From: Distichodus sexfasciatus
Taxonomy: Eukaryota > Chordata > Actinopteri > Characiformes > Distichodontidae
Reading direction: 5' to 3'
NCBI GenBank assembly: GCA_032718565.1
Contig: JAVGVS010000294.1
Coordinates: 90,001 to 154,000 of the forward strand
Length of the DNA: 64,000 nt
The notes beneath the pieces were generated by a model. That model saw only the letters and a program-made list of their open reading frames with translations, had not been told where the DNA came from and made no database searches. Made by a program: the position numbers and the translations under genes. Shown here in pieces: positions 39,701 through 52,388 of the stretch (positions are counted from its first letter, which is position 1; each line of letters begins with the position of its first letter).

Positions 39701-41200
39701 ATGTCCACATCCATCACACACGAATCCAGGATGCTAAATTCCTTCCGTGGCGCAAACGTGGAAATAAATGAATTTGGCGCAGCGATGCGTCAGTCAGTTT
39801 TGCGTTTTAACGCAGTAAGACGTCCGACGCGCAGCACATCAAAACTGTAATTCCTGTGTCATACAATCTTAAGAACAACTGTCACAGCTGTAGAATTGTG
39901 CAGATTTTGTCAAGCCTCGACGATATTTGCCCACTCTCTTGGCATTCACCGCGTGCCTTAATTGTATGGACATTTAAATCAAGGTCCGCTGTGAACACGA
40001 AGAGAAGCAGGCCAGCTTTATATTCTGCCATCACCGAGCCACAATCTCTTAAAGGGCACACTAGCACACTGCCTCCGGACAAACGAAGAGCTGCTTTATT
40101 GCAAAGATGCTGCGCCAAATATGTCCGCGTGTCCTCCAGATCGTTGCGGCGTCAAAGACGCGCGGCAAACGCGAGGTTTTTTTTCCCCATTTACACATTC
40201 TCCAGAATCTCCTGTCCCGATTAAACAACAGCAAGGCTACACAGCATACTGGACCATAAATCTTCGTATGTTAACAATATATATTAGTAAACCTCATCAT
40301 TTCTTACATTACCTTGTACAGAGGATATCGGATCCCGTGTTGGCCCGCAGAGAGAGGGGGGTGGGGGGGGGGAGGCCTTACTGCAGTCGCTCCTTTTGCA
40401 CAACTCCCAAGAGATAACAAAAAGAAGGAGAGGGCCCATCTGGCTACTCACCAGCTTTGTCAAGTCTTGCATACACTAAAATGCTAATGACTCAGATAGC
40501 TCATGCAAAATGCAGCAGAGGTAAGGAAGGAAGGGAAGTGGAGGAGGAAGGAGCGAGAAGGAGGGGATGTGTGTGAGGAGGTGGGGAGCAATTGAAAGCA
40601 CCTGCAACATGGTGGGGTTAAAGCTAAATATTGGAGGGAGAATTTAAAAACTAAAGTAGAAGCGTGTGCCATACACAGAGTCCAAAATTTCAGGGCATTT
40701 TAATGAAGACCCGCTTCTAATCCATAAGTAGCTACGAAAATGTCCCACTCGGAAGAAGTTAATCTTCAATGAAAGTGTGCAAAATAAAGCGTGCAGAATA
40801 CACAGGGTTGGTCAATAAGAAAGTCGCATGCCTGTTCTTCGCATGTCGTTTTGAGATACCTGCAGATGCTGCATAAACATATGTCCCCGGAGAAAACATC
40901 GATCCATAATATCCGGCTTTTGCGCAGCGTCCGCATGGGCGAGCCACAGCATCCTCACGACGACTGACATGTTCATGAAGCTTCTCAGCAGATAATGGAA
41001 TACTGGAAGAAAATTCCCATTTTGAAGTTTTTTTAAACAAGAGCGTACAGTCTCGAGAGACGGAATGAACGGAGAAACGAACCGGAACCTGCGAGGAGAG
41101 AAGAGCTTCACGTGGAAAACAGCGCGTACTGCGAAGCGCGATGTGAGTAAAAGAAAAGCAAAGCCCCTCTCTCTCTCTCTCTCGCTCTCGCTCTCGCTCT
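39700..41200. promoter_or_regulatory. CpG-richer segment, possible promoter
   Basis: CpG pairs are clearly more frequent here (for example 39760-39835, 40125-40175, 40860-41160) than in the AT-rich flanks. There is a G-run tract at 40349-40374 and a CT repeat at 41166-41200. A possible first-exon donor GATGTGAGTAA lies at 41141 on the + strand, and a possible donor on the - strand is near 40858 (CTGCAGGTATCTC). No TATA box or known protein start is evident. It could serve a gene on either strand. Confidence 0.35.
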
Positions 41201-41387
41201 GCGTTGTACTAAACCGATTGATTTGCGCCAGTTTAACTCAAAGTTCTGTTGGAACAGCTCTCATAGCATCACTCTACAATACACATTTAATGCTTTGCTA
41301 ACACGAGAAAATACAGGAACTGGGTGATGAAAATGTTTCTACAAAAAAACTGAAAAACAGGGCGTATAGGGTTTATTTCCATATATG

Positions 41388-41760
41388 CCCTTAGCAAAAA
41401 GTAGTATACTTGAAGTTCATTTTATTAAGTATGCTCGAGTATAAGTATAGCAAGTATACTACGGACCATGTACCATGTACCTTGTAGTGTACTGGAAAGT
41501 TTACTAATTTAATACTTTTTCGGACTAAATTGGAACATTTTTAAGTTTATAAAAGTATACTTTATAAGGACATTTTAAGATTACAAAAGTACACTTTTAG
41601 ACTTTATACTTATCAGTATAAGTCCAGTATACTTCACTATACTATTCTTAAGCATATAAAATACTGTATATAAAAAGTAAACTTCAGGTATACTGCCTCA
41701 GTTTTAGTATATAATAAGTATACTCGTAGTACACTTGAATAAACTACTTTTTGCTAAGGG
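41388..41760. mobile_element. MITE with 18 bp perfect inverted ends (373 bp)
   Basis: Begins CCCTTAGCAAAAAGTAGT and ends with its exact complement. The interior is full of AGTATACTT-type motifs. It is non-autonomous; the superfamily is uncertain and the target duplication unclear. Confidence 0.75.
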
Positions 41761-42605
41761 TGCAATTCGTATTTTTTCAACCAGGTCAATTAAGTATTCT
41801 TAATCTTTGTGAAAAATATAGTCTAGTATAATTTAACTTAAATATATTTAAAAATATACAAATATAATTTAAGGACGTTAATTTAAAAAAATAAAACTGC
41901 AATGACGGCAGTGTGCCTTCGTGGTCTATATGAATATTTCTTGGCGTGGTATTGCAGACATCAATTATATTTTTGCTTATTGAAACTATTGGCTTGCGCG
42001 ATTGAGGTCAGTAGAGGTTTCCTTATGCCCTCCCGTCGAAGTCTGCTTGTGTGTCGTCTGCCGAGCGCGTGTCTCCTATATACAGATTCGGCACGCGTTC
42101 AGCTCCAGATGGTTTGTGCTAAGGTTTTTCAATCCCTTTTTATGCTGGTTTACAATGTAGCCTAATGGACGGAGGTCGTCAGATGCTTTGGGGTCAGCAA
42201 AGCCCTCCTTAAAAATGCTAACCTTTACAAAAATGTCCCAATATCATAGTTGCATATAAGGAATTTTGAAGAAAAATATTGAGAACATAATAAAATAAGA
42301 AACGTTCCCATTGCTACTTCTGTCTGGGTATTACTTTTAAAGAAAAGATACAAAAAGAAAATATTTGTTAAAAATATTTGTTTAAATTAAATTTACGTCC
42401 GGAACATCTTAATACTTTGTGTACTATGGAAATTCCAAAGGTATTATTTATTGTCTGAGCATCAAAATAAATACAGCACATCAAATAAATAAATTGTAGT
42501 GCTTTATTTAATTGCTTAAGTTAGCTAACATGAGATATCTTGTGTAAACCACTGCACAAGCCCAGTTGTATCCTAAGAAACGTTCTTCAGCCGGAAAACA
42601 TACAG
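41761..42605. other. Intergenic, nothing recognised
   Basis: AT-rich, with no repeats or genes recognised. The 87-codon frame at 41902-42165 has no known motif. Confidence 0.45.
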
Positions 42606-42613
42606 CTGAATCC

Positions 42614-42739
42614 GGGGTGTGTCTCCCAAAAGTATAGTTGCTAACTACGTTATGTTGCTAACTATGTCAGCAACTAACATAGTGTGCATTAGCAACTAAT
42701 ATAGTGTTATGTTATGCTATGCTTTTGGGAAAGGCCCCC
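42614..42739. mobile_element. Small hAT-like MITE (126 bp)
   Basis: Inverted ends around CCCAAAAGTATAG and CTATGCTTTTGGG, flanked by near-identical 8-mers CTGAATCC (42606-42613) and CTGAATCG (42740-42747), which fits a hAT-sized duplication. Confidence 0.7.
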
Positions 42740-42747
42740 CTGAATCG

Positions 42748-43980
42748 CACACACTAGCGGGTTAGCACTCCCCAAACCATATACAGAATGAATTAGCCGG
42801 TTAACTTCTTCTAGTGCCACTTGAAAATAAATATTTGTGACTCTGGTATTTGGAAGTGTATTCATTCTCATCACAAGCCACATATATTTTCTTCTGTGAA
42901 AAACAAAGATTCAGATGGCGATTTGGCAATACTGACTCAAGTAACTCAAGTGACTTGCACACCCGGATCAGTTTAGTGAGTGCTGAATCCTAAAAAGTAA
43001 CCAAATATTACAGCTCTACCACACATGCACATTGAGCATTATGTTTTATACAAACACAAAATAAAGTGTTCTCGCTGTGTTTCATATAATCAATGTTTAC
43101 TTGGTTTACATAATTGGAAAAATCTGCGGGTAAAGTTCCAATTTGTATGTAAATTGTTTTTTGCCTTTAACTTGCTTACATACTGATTTGTTTATCAATT
43201 ATTTATTTATCAGTATTTTATTAAGCTACCTCTTAAAGTTACTCCTAATCATTATCAGCGATCGAAGAATAGACAAATACTGTATTGGCACATTTGCTCC
43301 AGACGGACAGGGTGACTAATGTTTCTGACATCTGAATAGGTTTGCAGAGGCTAATGATCACATTGTTTTTTCAGTTCGCAGACAAAGGAACTAGTCTAAC
43401 AGAGTTCACTTGTACATTTTATTAGCTTGCAACTAGCAACAACTAATTTCCTTGGCATCAGCTAATAGTGGGCTATTGCTTATGCTTGACTGGCTGTATT
43501 GAGATGTTTTAATAGTATTTTTACACTAATGCTACTTGGCTGTCATCTTTGAAAGCAGGCATTTGATGCTGCTCTACATTTCATGCATTAACCTGCAATG
43601 AACAGGCTATGATGATAAAGAAAGTCGAATGAGGGACAGGGTGATGTGCAGTCTCACAGAATGATAAAATTTAATTGTTGAGCATTACACACATTAATTA
43701 GAAATTGAGGTTATGGCCAAATCTAAACTTTAAAGCCTAAAATGTCTTGCAAAAACCACACTTACCATGTCAAAGGCCAAAAGGGCAATGACTTTGGGTC
43801 ATCTGTGCATGTGCCTGATTGAACTAACCCTAACCCTAACCATTACAACAACAACAATAATAATAATAAGCAAACAAACACAACAAAAACAACACAGGGG
43901 CATGGGAACACACAAAAAACATACCTTACTAGTAGTCTCATTTATTGTTCCGTGTGTGTGTGTGTATGGGCGTGTAAGTG
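42748..43980. other. Intergenic, nothing recognised
   Basis: AT-rich. It includes a short CCCTAA run at 43826-43840 and AAT/ACA simple repeats near 43850-43890. No gene seen. Confidence 0.45.
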
Positions 43981-43984
43981 TGAG

Positions 43985-44990
43985 CTGATTTGTCAGTTGG
44001 AAATGGTGGTACTTGATGCCGATGGGGTGCAGCTGTTCCCTACTCTCTCGGGCCCAAGGTGGGAACAGGTAGGACCAGGTAATTGAGGCCCCACTGCTGC
44101 CGTAACGGCACAGGGACCCCCAGACACATGTCCCCGAGACAGCCCCCCAGTCTCATCCGTAACCCCGCCACCAGTGCAAGTCATGTTGGAGCCACAGGGC
44201 TCCATCAACCGGGGGCATGGCCCCACCCCCGGCAGAGGGCGTGCCACAATCCTGAGGGTTCCTGGCCACCCAGTAACAGTAACAATAATGACAACAATAA
44301 AACATTAAGCACAGGGGTTGAGGGACACTGGGGGGGTAATATGTGACCTGGCAATTCTAATTAGATAACGCTGTATATGTGCACAAATACTCTATATTAA
44401 ATGCCCATACCTTAATTTTTGATTGTTATACTTGTTACCTTAGTCAGAGGAGGACCTTACTAAGACGAAGTGATTTAGGAGAACCAGGGGGTGGTTTTTT
44501 GGTTTGCAGAACAATTCGCCATTCACATAAAATCTGTCCACTGTGATAACCGCCGGGGATCCCTCCGCAATTATTTTTTCCTAATGGGAAACAAGATTTT
44601 GCAGCGATCCAGGATCTGCTTAGGGAATTGGTCGTTTTCACTAGCTCTTTTGCTTGAAGTGCTCAAATTTTGCCACGATGGGTCTTGGACGTTGATTGTC
44701 TCTCTTTCTTCCTCCGATGCGATAAGCCCGATGAAAAGTAATGTTTTTTAAGGTGTCCTGTGGCATTTTCAGCCGATGTTGAATGAAGTTGTGGATTGTG
44801 ATTTTGGTGTCTTCTTCCACAAGCTCTGGAATTCCGGAGAACATGAGGTTGTCCCGCGTACTATGCGCTTGTGTATCTAAAATTGATTCTTTTGTGTTTT
44901 TCTCCATGACGAGGCGCTCGTACCACTCGTCCACGTAGTTCTGTAGCTCTTCTGATGTTACTTCTTCCAGGATGGAATGGATAAAGGTAA
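43985..44990 (-). mobile_element. L1-type LINE fragment (- strand)
   Basis: An ORF1 piece lies at 44400-44934 on the - strand, and a GC-rich stretch at 43985-44260 is the likely 3' UTR of the same element. ORF2 is absent. The assignment of the GC-rich part is inferred from position and composition. Confidence 0.6.
44400..44934 (-). pseudogene. L1 ORF1 protein remnant
   Basis: The - strand frame 44641-44934 contains RDNLMFSGIPELVEED, FIQHRLKMP and RPRPIVAKFEHFKQKS, the RRM/C-terminal-domain motifs of L1 ORF1p (Transposase_22 family). After a frame change near 44640 the next part (VDRFYVNGELF-type sequence) continues in another frame down to about 44450. It encodes no intact RNA-binding protein. 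Confidence 0.75.
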
Positions 44991-45469
44991 CTCACCGATA
45001 AAGGTACTATAAATGTTACTCTTGGGCTTGGTTAAGCTGGCTATCCAAACTCCTTTCATCTCCTTCAAACTTAAATGGTATTTATATTTTACCAATCTTT
45101 ACTACAAACTTTTAAATTGAAGAGTAACAATCGATTAGACTTTGCTTGGTGCAACGTTTTCAAATCCTACGCAAGGGATTTGCCAAGCTTATAGGTCTCT
45201 TTTCTGCCCCGTTGCTACAGTAATTCTTCTTCGTATTATGTAACATATATGCTTCATGCCACCTTAGATAAAATTGCTCCATTAAAAATGTAAAAGATCA
45301 GAGGAAACAAACATCCCCTTGGTATAATAATCACTTTCGTAACTACCTAAACTAAACTAGTGGTGTTTGAATTAGCATGGGATGCTATAAAAAGGCTCTT
45401 AGAGCTGCTAAATCAGAATACCTCTCATTGCTTATAGAAAACAACAAAAACAATCCTAGATTTCTATTT

Positions 45470-46129
45470 AACTTCACACTGCCATGCTGAAGTGACTCAA
45501 ATCGGATTTTTTGCCTTAATATGACACAGACATGATCTTTTCAGGGCGGTGTGGACACGCAAATCTGAGCTTTTCAAATCAGATTTGTGTCACTTTCATA
45601 TGTGGTACTAAATCTCATACGTATCCGATTCACGGCCATGCGACCTGAATGTGAACGCTCAGATCGGAATTCATGTGCCTTTTTGCTTATACGCATGACA
45701 TCATCAGCCTGCACCAGCAGCGCGGGAAGGTAAAAATGGAGGAGAGCTGCGATAACAGTCAGTGGAAGGATGGAGAAGTTAGGGATTTAATTGACTTTTT
45801 TTCTCCTTTTCGACCTGCTCATGTACAGCTGATTCACTGTTTGTCGTCCTCCAGAGCAAAGTGCGATACATGCGTGAGCTACTAACGCCTCCATTTTTAA
45901 TGCCATGAGTCGTCCCACAGATATGAAGTTTTTTGTTGTTGGTGACACAGTTGACCCGTGTAAAAACAGATCAATGTGCACATGCGTGACGTTTCGGAGG
46001 ACCGATGCGTTCACATTACAGGCAGATACAGGTCACTTGTAGTTATGAATGTGAACCGTCAAAATAGACAAATTCGATCTGAGCAAATAATCGTAATTGA
46101 ACGATGTGGCTGGCAGTGTGAACGTAGCC
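45470..46129. mobile_element. PIF/Harbinger-like non-autonomous element
   Basis: The right end, read inward, is GGCTACGTTCACACTGCCAG, a known Harbinger-type end. The left end shares TTCACACTGCC. A short frame at 45739-45885 begins MEESCDNSQWKDGEVRDLID, which looks like the start of a Myb/SANT-like protein, but it is a fragment. It sits inside the L2 linker. Confidence 0.65.
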
Positions 46130-46434
46130 ATGGTGTCCAAGGTGACTATTAACCAGACTACTGCTGAAACTGTGCCAATACTATTTTCTAGTAATGAGTT
46201 TATGATTTTTTTTGACCAAAAAAATTGTTAAATTAGACAGAATATTCTGAATACTCAAACAACTACAGTGCCTGGCCTTGACACAGCATGTACTAATGCT
46301 GCAGCCGCCTTGAAATGAATCATGACCAGTCAGAACTAAGGTCCTTAATCCTATCCTCAAAATCATTTACTTGTATGTTTTGTTCAGTTCAAATTAATTC
46401 AATATTATTTTTATAGTGCTCTTAACAACAGTCA

Positions 46435-47681
46435 TTGGCGCAAAGCGCTTTACATACCAGAAAATCTGCTCCTCTCCCGGAAGAGGAGGTAATCTGCCTG
46501 ACCACAGCTGCAGTAAAACAAACTCTATCCAGAGTTAACCCATGCAAAGCTGCTGGTCCTGACAACATCCCGGGACGAGTGCTGAAGAAGTGCGTGGATC
46601 AGCTGGCTGATATCCTCACTGACATTTTCCTGAGGCAGGCAGTTGTTCCAGTGGGTTTTAAGACCAGCACAATTGTCCCAATTCCTAAGAAATCAGCAGT
46701 CTCCTGCTTGAACGACTACCGTCCCGTGGAACTCACACCGGTAATCATGAAGTGTTTCAAGAGAGTAGTCATCGGCCACATCAAAGCCGCTCTTCCCAGC
46801 TTCCTTGATTCCCTCCAGTTTGCCTACCACTCCAACCGGGCGACTGACGACACCATATCCACTGCACTTCACCTGTCTCTGACCCACCTGGAAAAGAAAG
46901 ACTCTCATGTGAGGATCCTGTTCATCGATTTTAGCTCAGCATTTAACACCATCATCCCTCAGAGACTGTCTCCTAAACTGAGCGGGCTGGGCCTAAACAC
47001 CCTGTTGGTGAACTGGATCCTGGATTTCCTGACTAACAGGCCACAGTCTATCCAGATCAGAACCAACACCTCCAACACCATCACACTGAGCACAGGTGTG
47101 CCACAGGGCTGTGTGCTCAGCCCGCTGCTCTTCATGCTACTGACCCACAATTGCACAGCAGTGCTCAGCTCAAAACAAATCATTAAGTTTGCAGATGACA
47201 TGACTGTGGTGGGCCTCATCAAGAACAATGACATCTCAGCATACACAGAGGAGGTGGTGAGAGTGGCTGACTGGTGTAAGAGCAACAACCTTTCTTTAAA
47301 TGTGGACAAAACAAAAGAAATAATCATTGACTTCAGAAGATCCAGCACTGTGCATCCTCCTCTCACCATCGACGGCGTTGCTGTTGAGAGGGTGAAAAAC
47401 ACCAAGTTCCTGGATGTTCACATCACAGAGGACCTCTCTTGCTCCCTCAACTGAAGAGAGCAAGCCTCCCCCCACCGATCCTCAAGACATTCTACACCAG
47501 CACCATCGAATGTCTTCTCTCCAGCTGCATCACTGTCTGGTACGGGAACTGTAACGTTTCAGACTGTAACACGCTTCAGCGAATAGTGAGAGCAGCTGAG
47601 AAGGTCATTGGTGTGCCCCTACTCTCCCTGAAAGACATTTTCCAGACCCGCTGCTACAACAGAGCCAGAAACATAGTATAA
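46435..47681 (+). pseudogene. Reverse transcriptase of the Maui-like LINE
   Basis: Frame 46435-47454 covers most of the RT: CKAAGPDNIPGRVLKKCVDQ, FIDFSSAFNTIIPQRL, GVPQGCVLSPLLF, an intact FADD box (KFADDMTVVGL, about 47190) and LNVDKTKEIIIDFRR. A deletion and frame change at about 47450 removes some 20 residues after NTKFLDVHITEDL. Frame 47439-47681 continues with the C-terminus (PQLKRASLPPPILKTFY, RIVRAAEKVIG). The first residues up to about 46461 are not LINE. The polymerase core is intact but the ORF is not complete. Confidence 0.82.
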
Positions 47682-49044
47682 GACCACTCCCACCCACTAC
47701 ATAGACTCTTTTCACTTTTACCATCTGGCAAACGGTATCCTAGCCTCTGATCTGCCACCCCGAGATTGCGTAACAGCTTCATACCACAAGCCATCAGGAC
47801 TCAGAATGCACATTAATATCAGAGCTCTCTTAAAATACCTCATTGCATATGCTCAAACTACCTCACACCTGCACTTTACATACCTACTGTCTACTGTTTA
47901 CATCAGGCACACTCAGATGCACTAGTGTTAATACAATAACTGTAAATTCACCTTTCCTCAAATGATGTCTTCAATTCTACATCTAACCTGTGCAGTATAA
48001 TAATCAGACTTGGGAAGGTTACTTTTAAAATGTATTCCACTACAGATTACAGAATACATGCCCCAAAATGTAGTTTGTAACGTATTCCATTAAGTTACTC
48101 AATGTGAGTAACGTTTTCTAAATACTTTGGATTACTTAATATATTGTCATGCTTTTTACAACTACATGAATGTAGCAATCACATTCTGCAAATTCTTGTT
48201 TGTTTTTCTCTACCAATTGGCTGTTAAGCCCAAATCTCCCTGAATGGACAATATACTGTCGAGGAGTGACAGTCGAAGACGAAATTTCCGAATAAGAAAT
48301 GCATTCCTGCCCTGGCACTGCAGGCTCTGTTGTGCTGGCTCCGGGTCCATTGTGTAACTGACGCCAGCAACATTAACAGGAGTCTTATTGCACATTAGAG
48401 CCTCTTATTGGGTGTTTTGTTTGGGTTTCCGGCAATGCGTGGAATTACCAAAATTAGAGAGGAGATAGCCTAACATATGAAACAGGAAAAGACCGCTGTG
48501 TAATCCATTTATTTCAACAAAGTAATTGTATTCTAATTATCACCTATTTAAACGGAATACAGTTACTCATATTTTGTATTCTAAATACGTAACGCCGGTA
48601 CATGTATTCCGTTACTCCCCAACACTGATAATAATAATAATCATGTGCAATATCAGTCATTAAGGTTTACATCTCCACCTTCAAAAGTACTGGAGTGTTG
48701 TGGATTTATTGTTCTGTATATTTATTGTGATTGTTTTGTATTGTGGTGCTCTCGCACTTCATCTGTTATAAGCTGTTTAGATGCTGATGCTGCCAATGTG
48801 CCTTAAAGACACACTAAGCAATACTTGTTTACATTCCGTCTCTTCACTAAATGTCACTTTCGTACTGTATTTTTTGCATTTGTACTGTATTTATTGTGTT
48901 GCTTGTTGCACCTTTTGTCCTGTTGAGCGTAATGTTCAGTGTTACTATATGTTGCACCGGGGCCATGGGGAAATGCTGTCTCATCACACTTTGTACAGGT
49001 ATAAAGCGACTGATGACAATAAAGAACTTGAACCTTGAACCTTG
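46462..49044 (+). mobile_element. L2-clade (Maui-like) LINE, 5'-truncated
   Basis: Begins in RT and ends with a TGACAATAAAGAACTTGAAC tail at about 49015-49044. The L2 3' UTR it sits in resumes directly after, and ACCAG occurs at both junctions (46457-46461 and 49051-49055), a possible short duplication. A small DNA transposon lies in its 3' UTR at 48007-48628. It is related to the LINE at 3426-6199 but is a younger-looking copy. Confidence 0.8.
48007..48628. mobile_element. Non-autonomous DNA transposon (about 620 bp)
   Basis: The right end, read inward, is ATCAGTGTTGGGGAGTAACG and the left is ATCAGACTTGGGAAGGTTAC, diverged inverted repeats of a common fish hAT-like family with TAACG and GTATTCC motifs throughout. 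It has no coding capacity. It is inserted in the 3' UTR of the Maui-like LINE. Confidence 0.6.
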
Positions 49045-49512
49045 ATATAACCAGTCCAAACTTCCAACACGCAAGCCTGAGGTGACAGTGGCAAGGAAAA
49101 CTCCCTATAGAAGGAAGAACCCTTAAGAGGAACGAAGACTTGGAAGGGACCCAATACTTCCCTGGGTGACAGTGCATGAACAGTTAATACATTAGTAAAC
49201 ATTAGTTCAAGATTAATTGTTAAGAATTTTTAAAGAAATTAACATATAAAAATGTTCAAGGGACACTTTCTAATCTCGAGTTGTTGCTGGGGCCGCTTGC
49301 TAAGGTCCACTCTGCAACATTAAGCTAATATTAGTTCAATATTAAATTGGTAATTCAGTTCAAGTCCATAGGATCCTGGTCACAGCAAAACACCATCGGC
49401 AAACTGGAGTGATCAGCCAGAGTGGCAGGATGACAGCACCAATCCCCTTTTCACCTTTAATCTCAAATGACCATGAACCCCCAGATCTCACCTTTACCTA
49501 AGAAAAAGGGAC

Positions 49513-50358
49513 TTAAAATCCAAAAGACTGACTAAAGAGGTAGGTCTTAAGCCTTGACTTAAAAGCAGAGATTGTTTCTGAGCTCCGAACGCTAATAGGA
49601 AGTTTATTCCACAACTGTGCTGCTTTATGAGCGAATCCTCTTCCCACTAAGGTAACATTCTTTATTCTGGGTTTTAATAAAAGACCTGCGTCTTCCAATT
49701 GTGTCAGACTGTAGTTGCAAATGAGATCACTCACATACTGCGGTGCAAGACCATCTAGAGCTTTATAAGTCAAGAGGAGTCAACACAAAATTGAACTGGC
49801 AGCCAGTGGAGTGAAGATAGAATTGGGGTGATATGATCATATTTTTAGTTTTAGTGAGGACTCTGGCTGCTGCATTCTGGACTAGCTGGAGTTTATTCAA
49901 TGACCTATTTAGACAACCAGAAAATAAGTCATTACAGTAATCGAGCCTGGAGGTAATAAATGCATGAACCAGTTTCTCTGCGTCTTGCATAGGATAGCAT
50001 GTTTGACAATATTTGGAGTTGAAAGAAGGTGGTGTGGCTAATGTTAGAAGCACTTCCAGGGTGTTGGTGGCCCAGAGGTTGTGGGTTCAAATCCAACCTC
50101 TGGCGTTACCAACATTGGGTCCCTGAGCAAGACCCTTAACCCTAAGTTGCTCTCAGGGGAACTGTCCCTGAAGTAAGGAAATGTAAGTCGCTCTGGATAA
50201 GAGCGTTAATGCTGTAAATGTAAATGAAACACTCTAGAGTAACCTCTGTCTTGCCTGGATTTAACTGGAGGAAGTTGTCCGACATCCACTTTTTGATGTC
50301 AGTTAAACATTCTTCCATTTCCTGAAGTTGCTGTCTGTCTTCTGGTTTAGCCGATATA
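49513..50358 (-). pseudogene. L2 LINE RT C-terminus (second copy)
   Basis: Frames 50227-50369 (QLYISAKPEDRQQLQEMEEC, right after the catalytic box), 49763-50053 (AFITSRLDYCNDLFSGCLN, KLQLVQNAAARVL) and 49513-49773 (LWNKLPISVRSSETISAFKS). A SINE lies between the first two. Confidence 0.72.
50059..50226 (+). mobile_element. tRNA-derived SINE with L2-type tail
   Basis: Box B is GGGTTCAAATCC at about 50082. The body is CCTGAGCAAGACCCTTAACC and the tail is GTAAGTCGCTCTGGATAAG with TGTAAATGTAAATG. Box A is decayed. It is inserted in the - strand L2 LINE. Confidence 0.78.
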
Positions 50359-51029
50359 TACAGTTGCACTCAAAATTATTCAACCCATATTGCAAATTAG
50401 CAGAATTGGCAATATTTACAAACTTTCAGCTGTTTGCAATAAACAAGTCAAACAGGAATAATATAAACAGCTCAACACAACTAATATTACAAGTAGTTTC
50501 TCAACATTCATTCTTGCTAGGTTTTTTGCAGGCAGTTGAGGGTTTTTGACCACCTGCCATCTCGGAAACGTATTTGCAGCTGTTTACAGCTTCCTCTTTC
50601 TGCCACATCCGGGTGGTGTAGCCACTGTTCCTTTAACTTTAAACTTGCTAACTATGCTTCCAACGATATCTCTAGGAACATTCAATGTCTTTAATATCTT
50701 TTTGTATCCTTTTCCTAGTATGTGCAAGTCAATGATCTCTTCTCTAGACTTTCTGGACTATTCTTTTGACTTACCCATGTTTCTACCATTCAGTCAAACG
50801 TCACTGTGATCATACACCTAGCCATTCTGGGTATTTGATGAGTTGTAACTCACGCACACCTGATGCAGCTTATAAGGCTAGTTATAATGCTAACAGTAAT
50901 GCAGTAATGAGTCATTTCGAAACTACAGTAGTCAGTAAAAGTGACATTTTGAGTTGAATGTACAAAAACCACTTGTAATATTAGTTGTGTTGAGCTGTTT
51001 AAATTGTTCTTGTTTGACTTGTTTATTGC
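50359..51029. mobile_element. Tc1-like element, right end truncated
   Basis: Starts at a TA with TACAGTTGCACTCAAAATTA. The inner 60-odd bp of the inverted repeat (50436-50500, AACAAGTCAAACAGGAATAA) recurs inverted at about 50958-51029, but the outer 77 bp are missing on the right. Only traces of transposase are left. Next to its right end the LINE has a large deletion. Confidence 0.7.
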
Positions 51030-51419
51030 CTAACCCTAATTGCTGCCTGACCATGGCTCTGGTTTGTCAATGGCCGTCTAAACCTGAACCTGCATAAAGG
51101 CTAGCTGCTATGTTCACTGAAATACAAGCAGCACCCTCCCATGAGGGGTGGATACCATCCTGACTCGAAAGACCAGGCTTTTCCTCGAAAGTGGACCAGT
51201 TATCTTCAAAACCTACGCTATTTTCAGAGCATCACTTTGACAGCCAGTAGTTCAGCGACCAAAGCCTACTGTAGGTCTCTGGCCTACATCTAGCTGGGAG
51301 GGGGCCAGAGAGAATTACTGCCTGCGACATTGTTTTGGCTAGCTCACACACATCATTCAAATCACTTTCAGTTACTTCAGATTGTCTGAGCTTGACATGG
51401 TTGGTGCCTACATGGACAA

Positions 51420-52010
51420 CTATCTTGGAATATCTGTGTCTATTACTAGCACCCTAAGATTGGGCCTGATGTCCGGCATTCTGGCTCTCACTAAATAATT
51501 TACCTCGACTGCTGGTGCAGCTAACCGTCTAGCTATGTTCATGTGCCATAGAATAGAATCACCGATTACCAGAGCACTTTCAACAGGCGTCTCAGCAGGT
51601 GTTTCACTGAGTGGGGAAAACCTGTTCAACATACTGATAGATAGATAGTGGTGCTCAGAAGTAGCCTTTGCCAAAGCTAGGGCTCACCTTCTATGTTGCC
51701 AAGCCGCCACCCATTCGTCCCTCTGTGGGGGCACTAATGCTGGAGTTTGGGGGTGTAATCCCTAAGCCTGAAGCCCCTAGACACCCTTACTGCGAACCTG
51801 CAACTAACTGGCTGCCTGGTGACTGTGTTAACGTCTGGAGGCACGTCTCTAGTTTTATAATCTTCTCCGTCAGAGCTTCTACCATCTTACACCTTTTACA
51901 GATAAAGATATCAGTATTTAAGCTATCCCTGCTGAGAGAGGAATTAAGGCTAAATGTTCTGCACTTGCTACAAAAAACAGGATCACCCTTAGGCATCTAA
52001 TTGCAACCAG
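51420..52010 (-). pseudogene. L2 LINE ORF1, second copy
   Basis: Frame 51787-51996 carries a Cys-rich N-terminus (CSKCRTF, CKRCKM), a possible zinc-binding pair. Frame 51420-51674 carries ALVIGDSILWHMNI, the esterase-like GDS block. It matches the ORF1 at 25734 but is broken into frames. Confidence 0.65.
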
Positions 52011-52388
52011 ATATCACTTAGGTTATTTGTTGAACAGATTCGGTTAAACGTTGCAGTGGGTTTTTGCGTCTCAGTCTCCGCTGTGGTTGGAATTAGACTA
52101 TGTTTTAGGTTTTAAAAACTGATTATATGTATTGAATCGCTTAGCGTAAGGGAAAAAATGAATAAGAGTTACTGTTGAGAAAGGGCAGAAAGGATCCGTA
52201 TATGCTTGCCGATTCTTTGTGGAGAATTTTAAAATGTCGCGCCAAGCAGTGTGTAATAAATTGTTAGTCTCTTCGATGTATAAGTTGATGAAATAAAAAT
52301 GAAATTTAATTTTGAAGGAGAAAAAAAAGGTGTTTGGGACACCGATCGGCGACCGTCATGGCACTACCGAGAAGCAGGAAGTGAAGCA

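Larger units (their letters stand above)
46390..52388 (-). mobile_element. L2-type LINE (- strand), host to other insertions
   Basis: Read on the - strand: 5' end at 52388, ORF1 (51420-52010), a Tc1 at 50359-51029, RT C-terminus and 3' UTR from 50358 to 49045 (interrupted by a SINE at 50059-50226), a Maui-like LINE at 46462-49044, and the last ~70 bp of the 3' end at 46390-46461. Endonuclease and RT core are deleted at the Tc1. The sequence on both sides of the Maui insertion rejoins as in the copy at 18060. Confidence 0.7.

Noticed and set aside
40812..41111. A 99-codon - strand frame in the CpG-richer stretch as a gene
   Set aside because: No recognisable motif and no downstream exons found; kept only as part of a possible promoter region.
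41065..41142. First coding exon joined to the exon at 61398
   Set aside because: The phases do not match (0 versus two incoming bases needed), and the 26 residues have no known motif.
43826..43840. CCCTAA repeats as a telomere remnant
   Set aside because: Only about two and a half copies; chance or simple-sequence drift explains it.
43993..44346. GC-rich Pro/Gly frames as a gene
   Set aside because: Composition and position next to an L1 ORF1 remnant suggest LINE untranslated sequence; no conserved motif.
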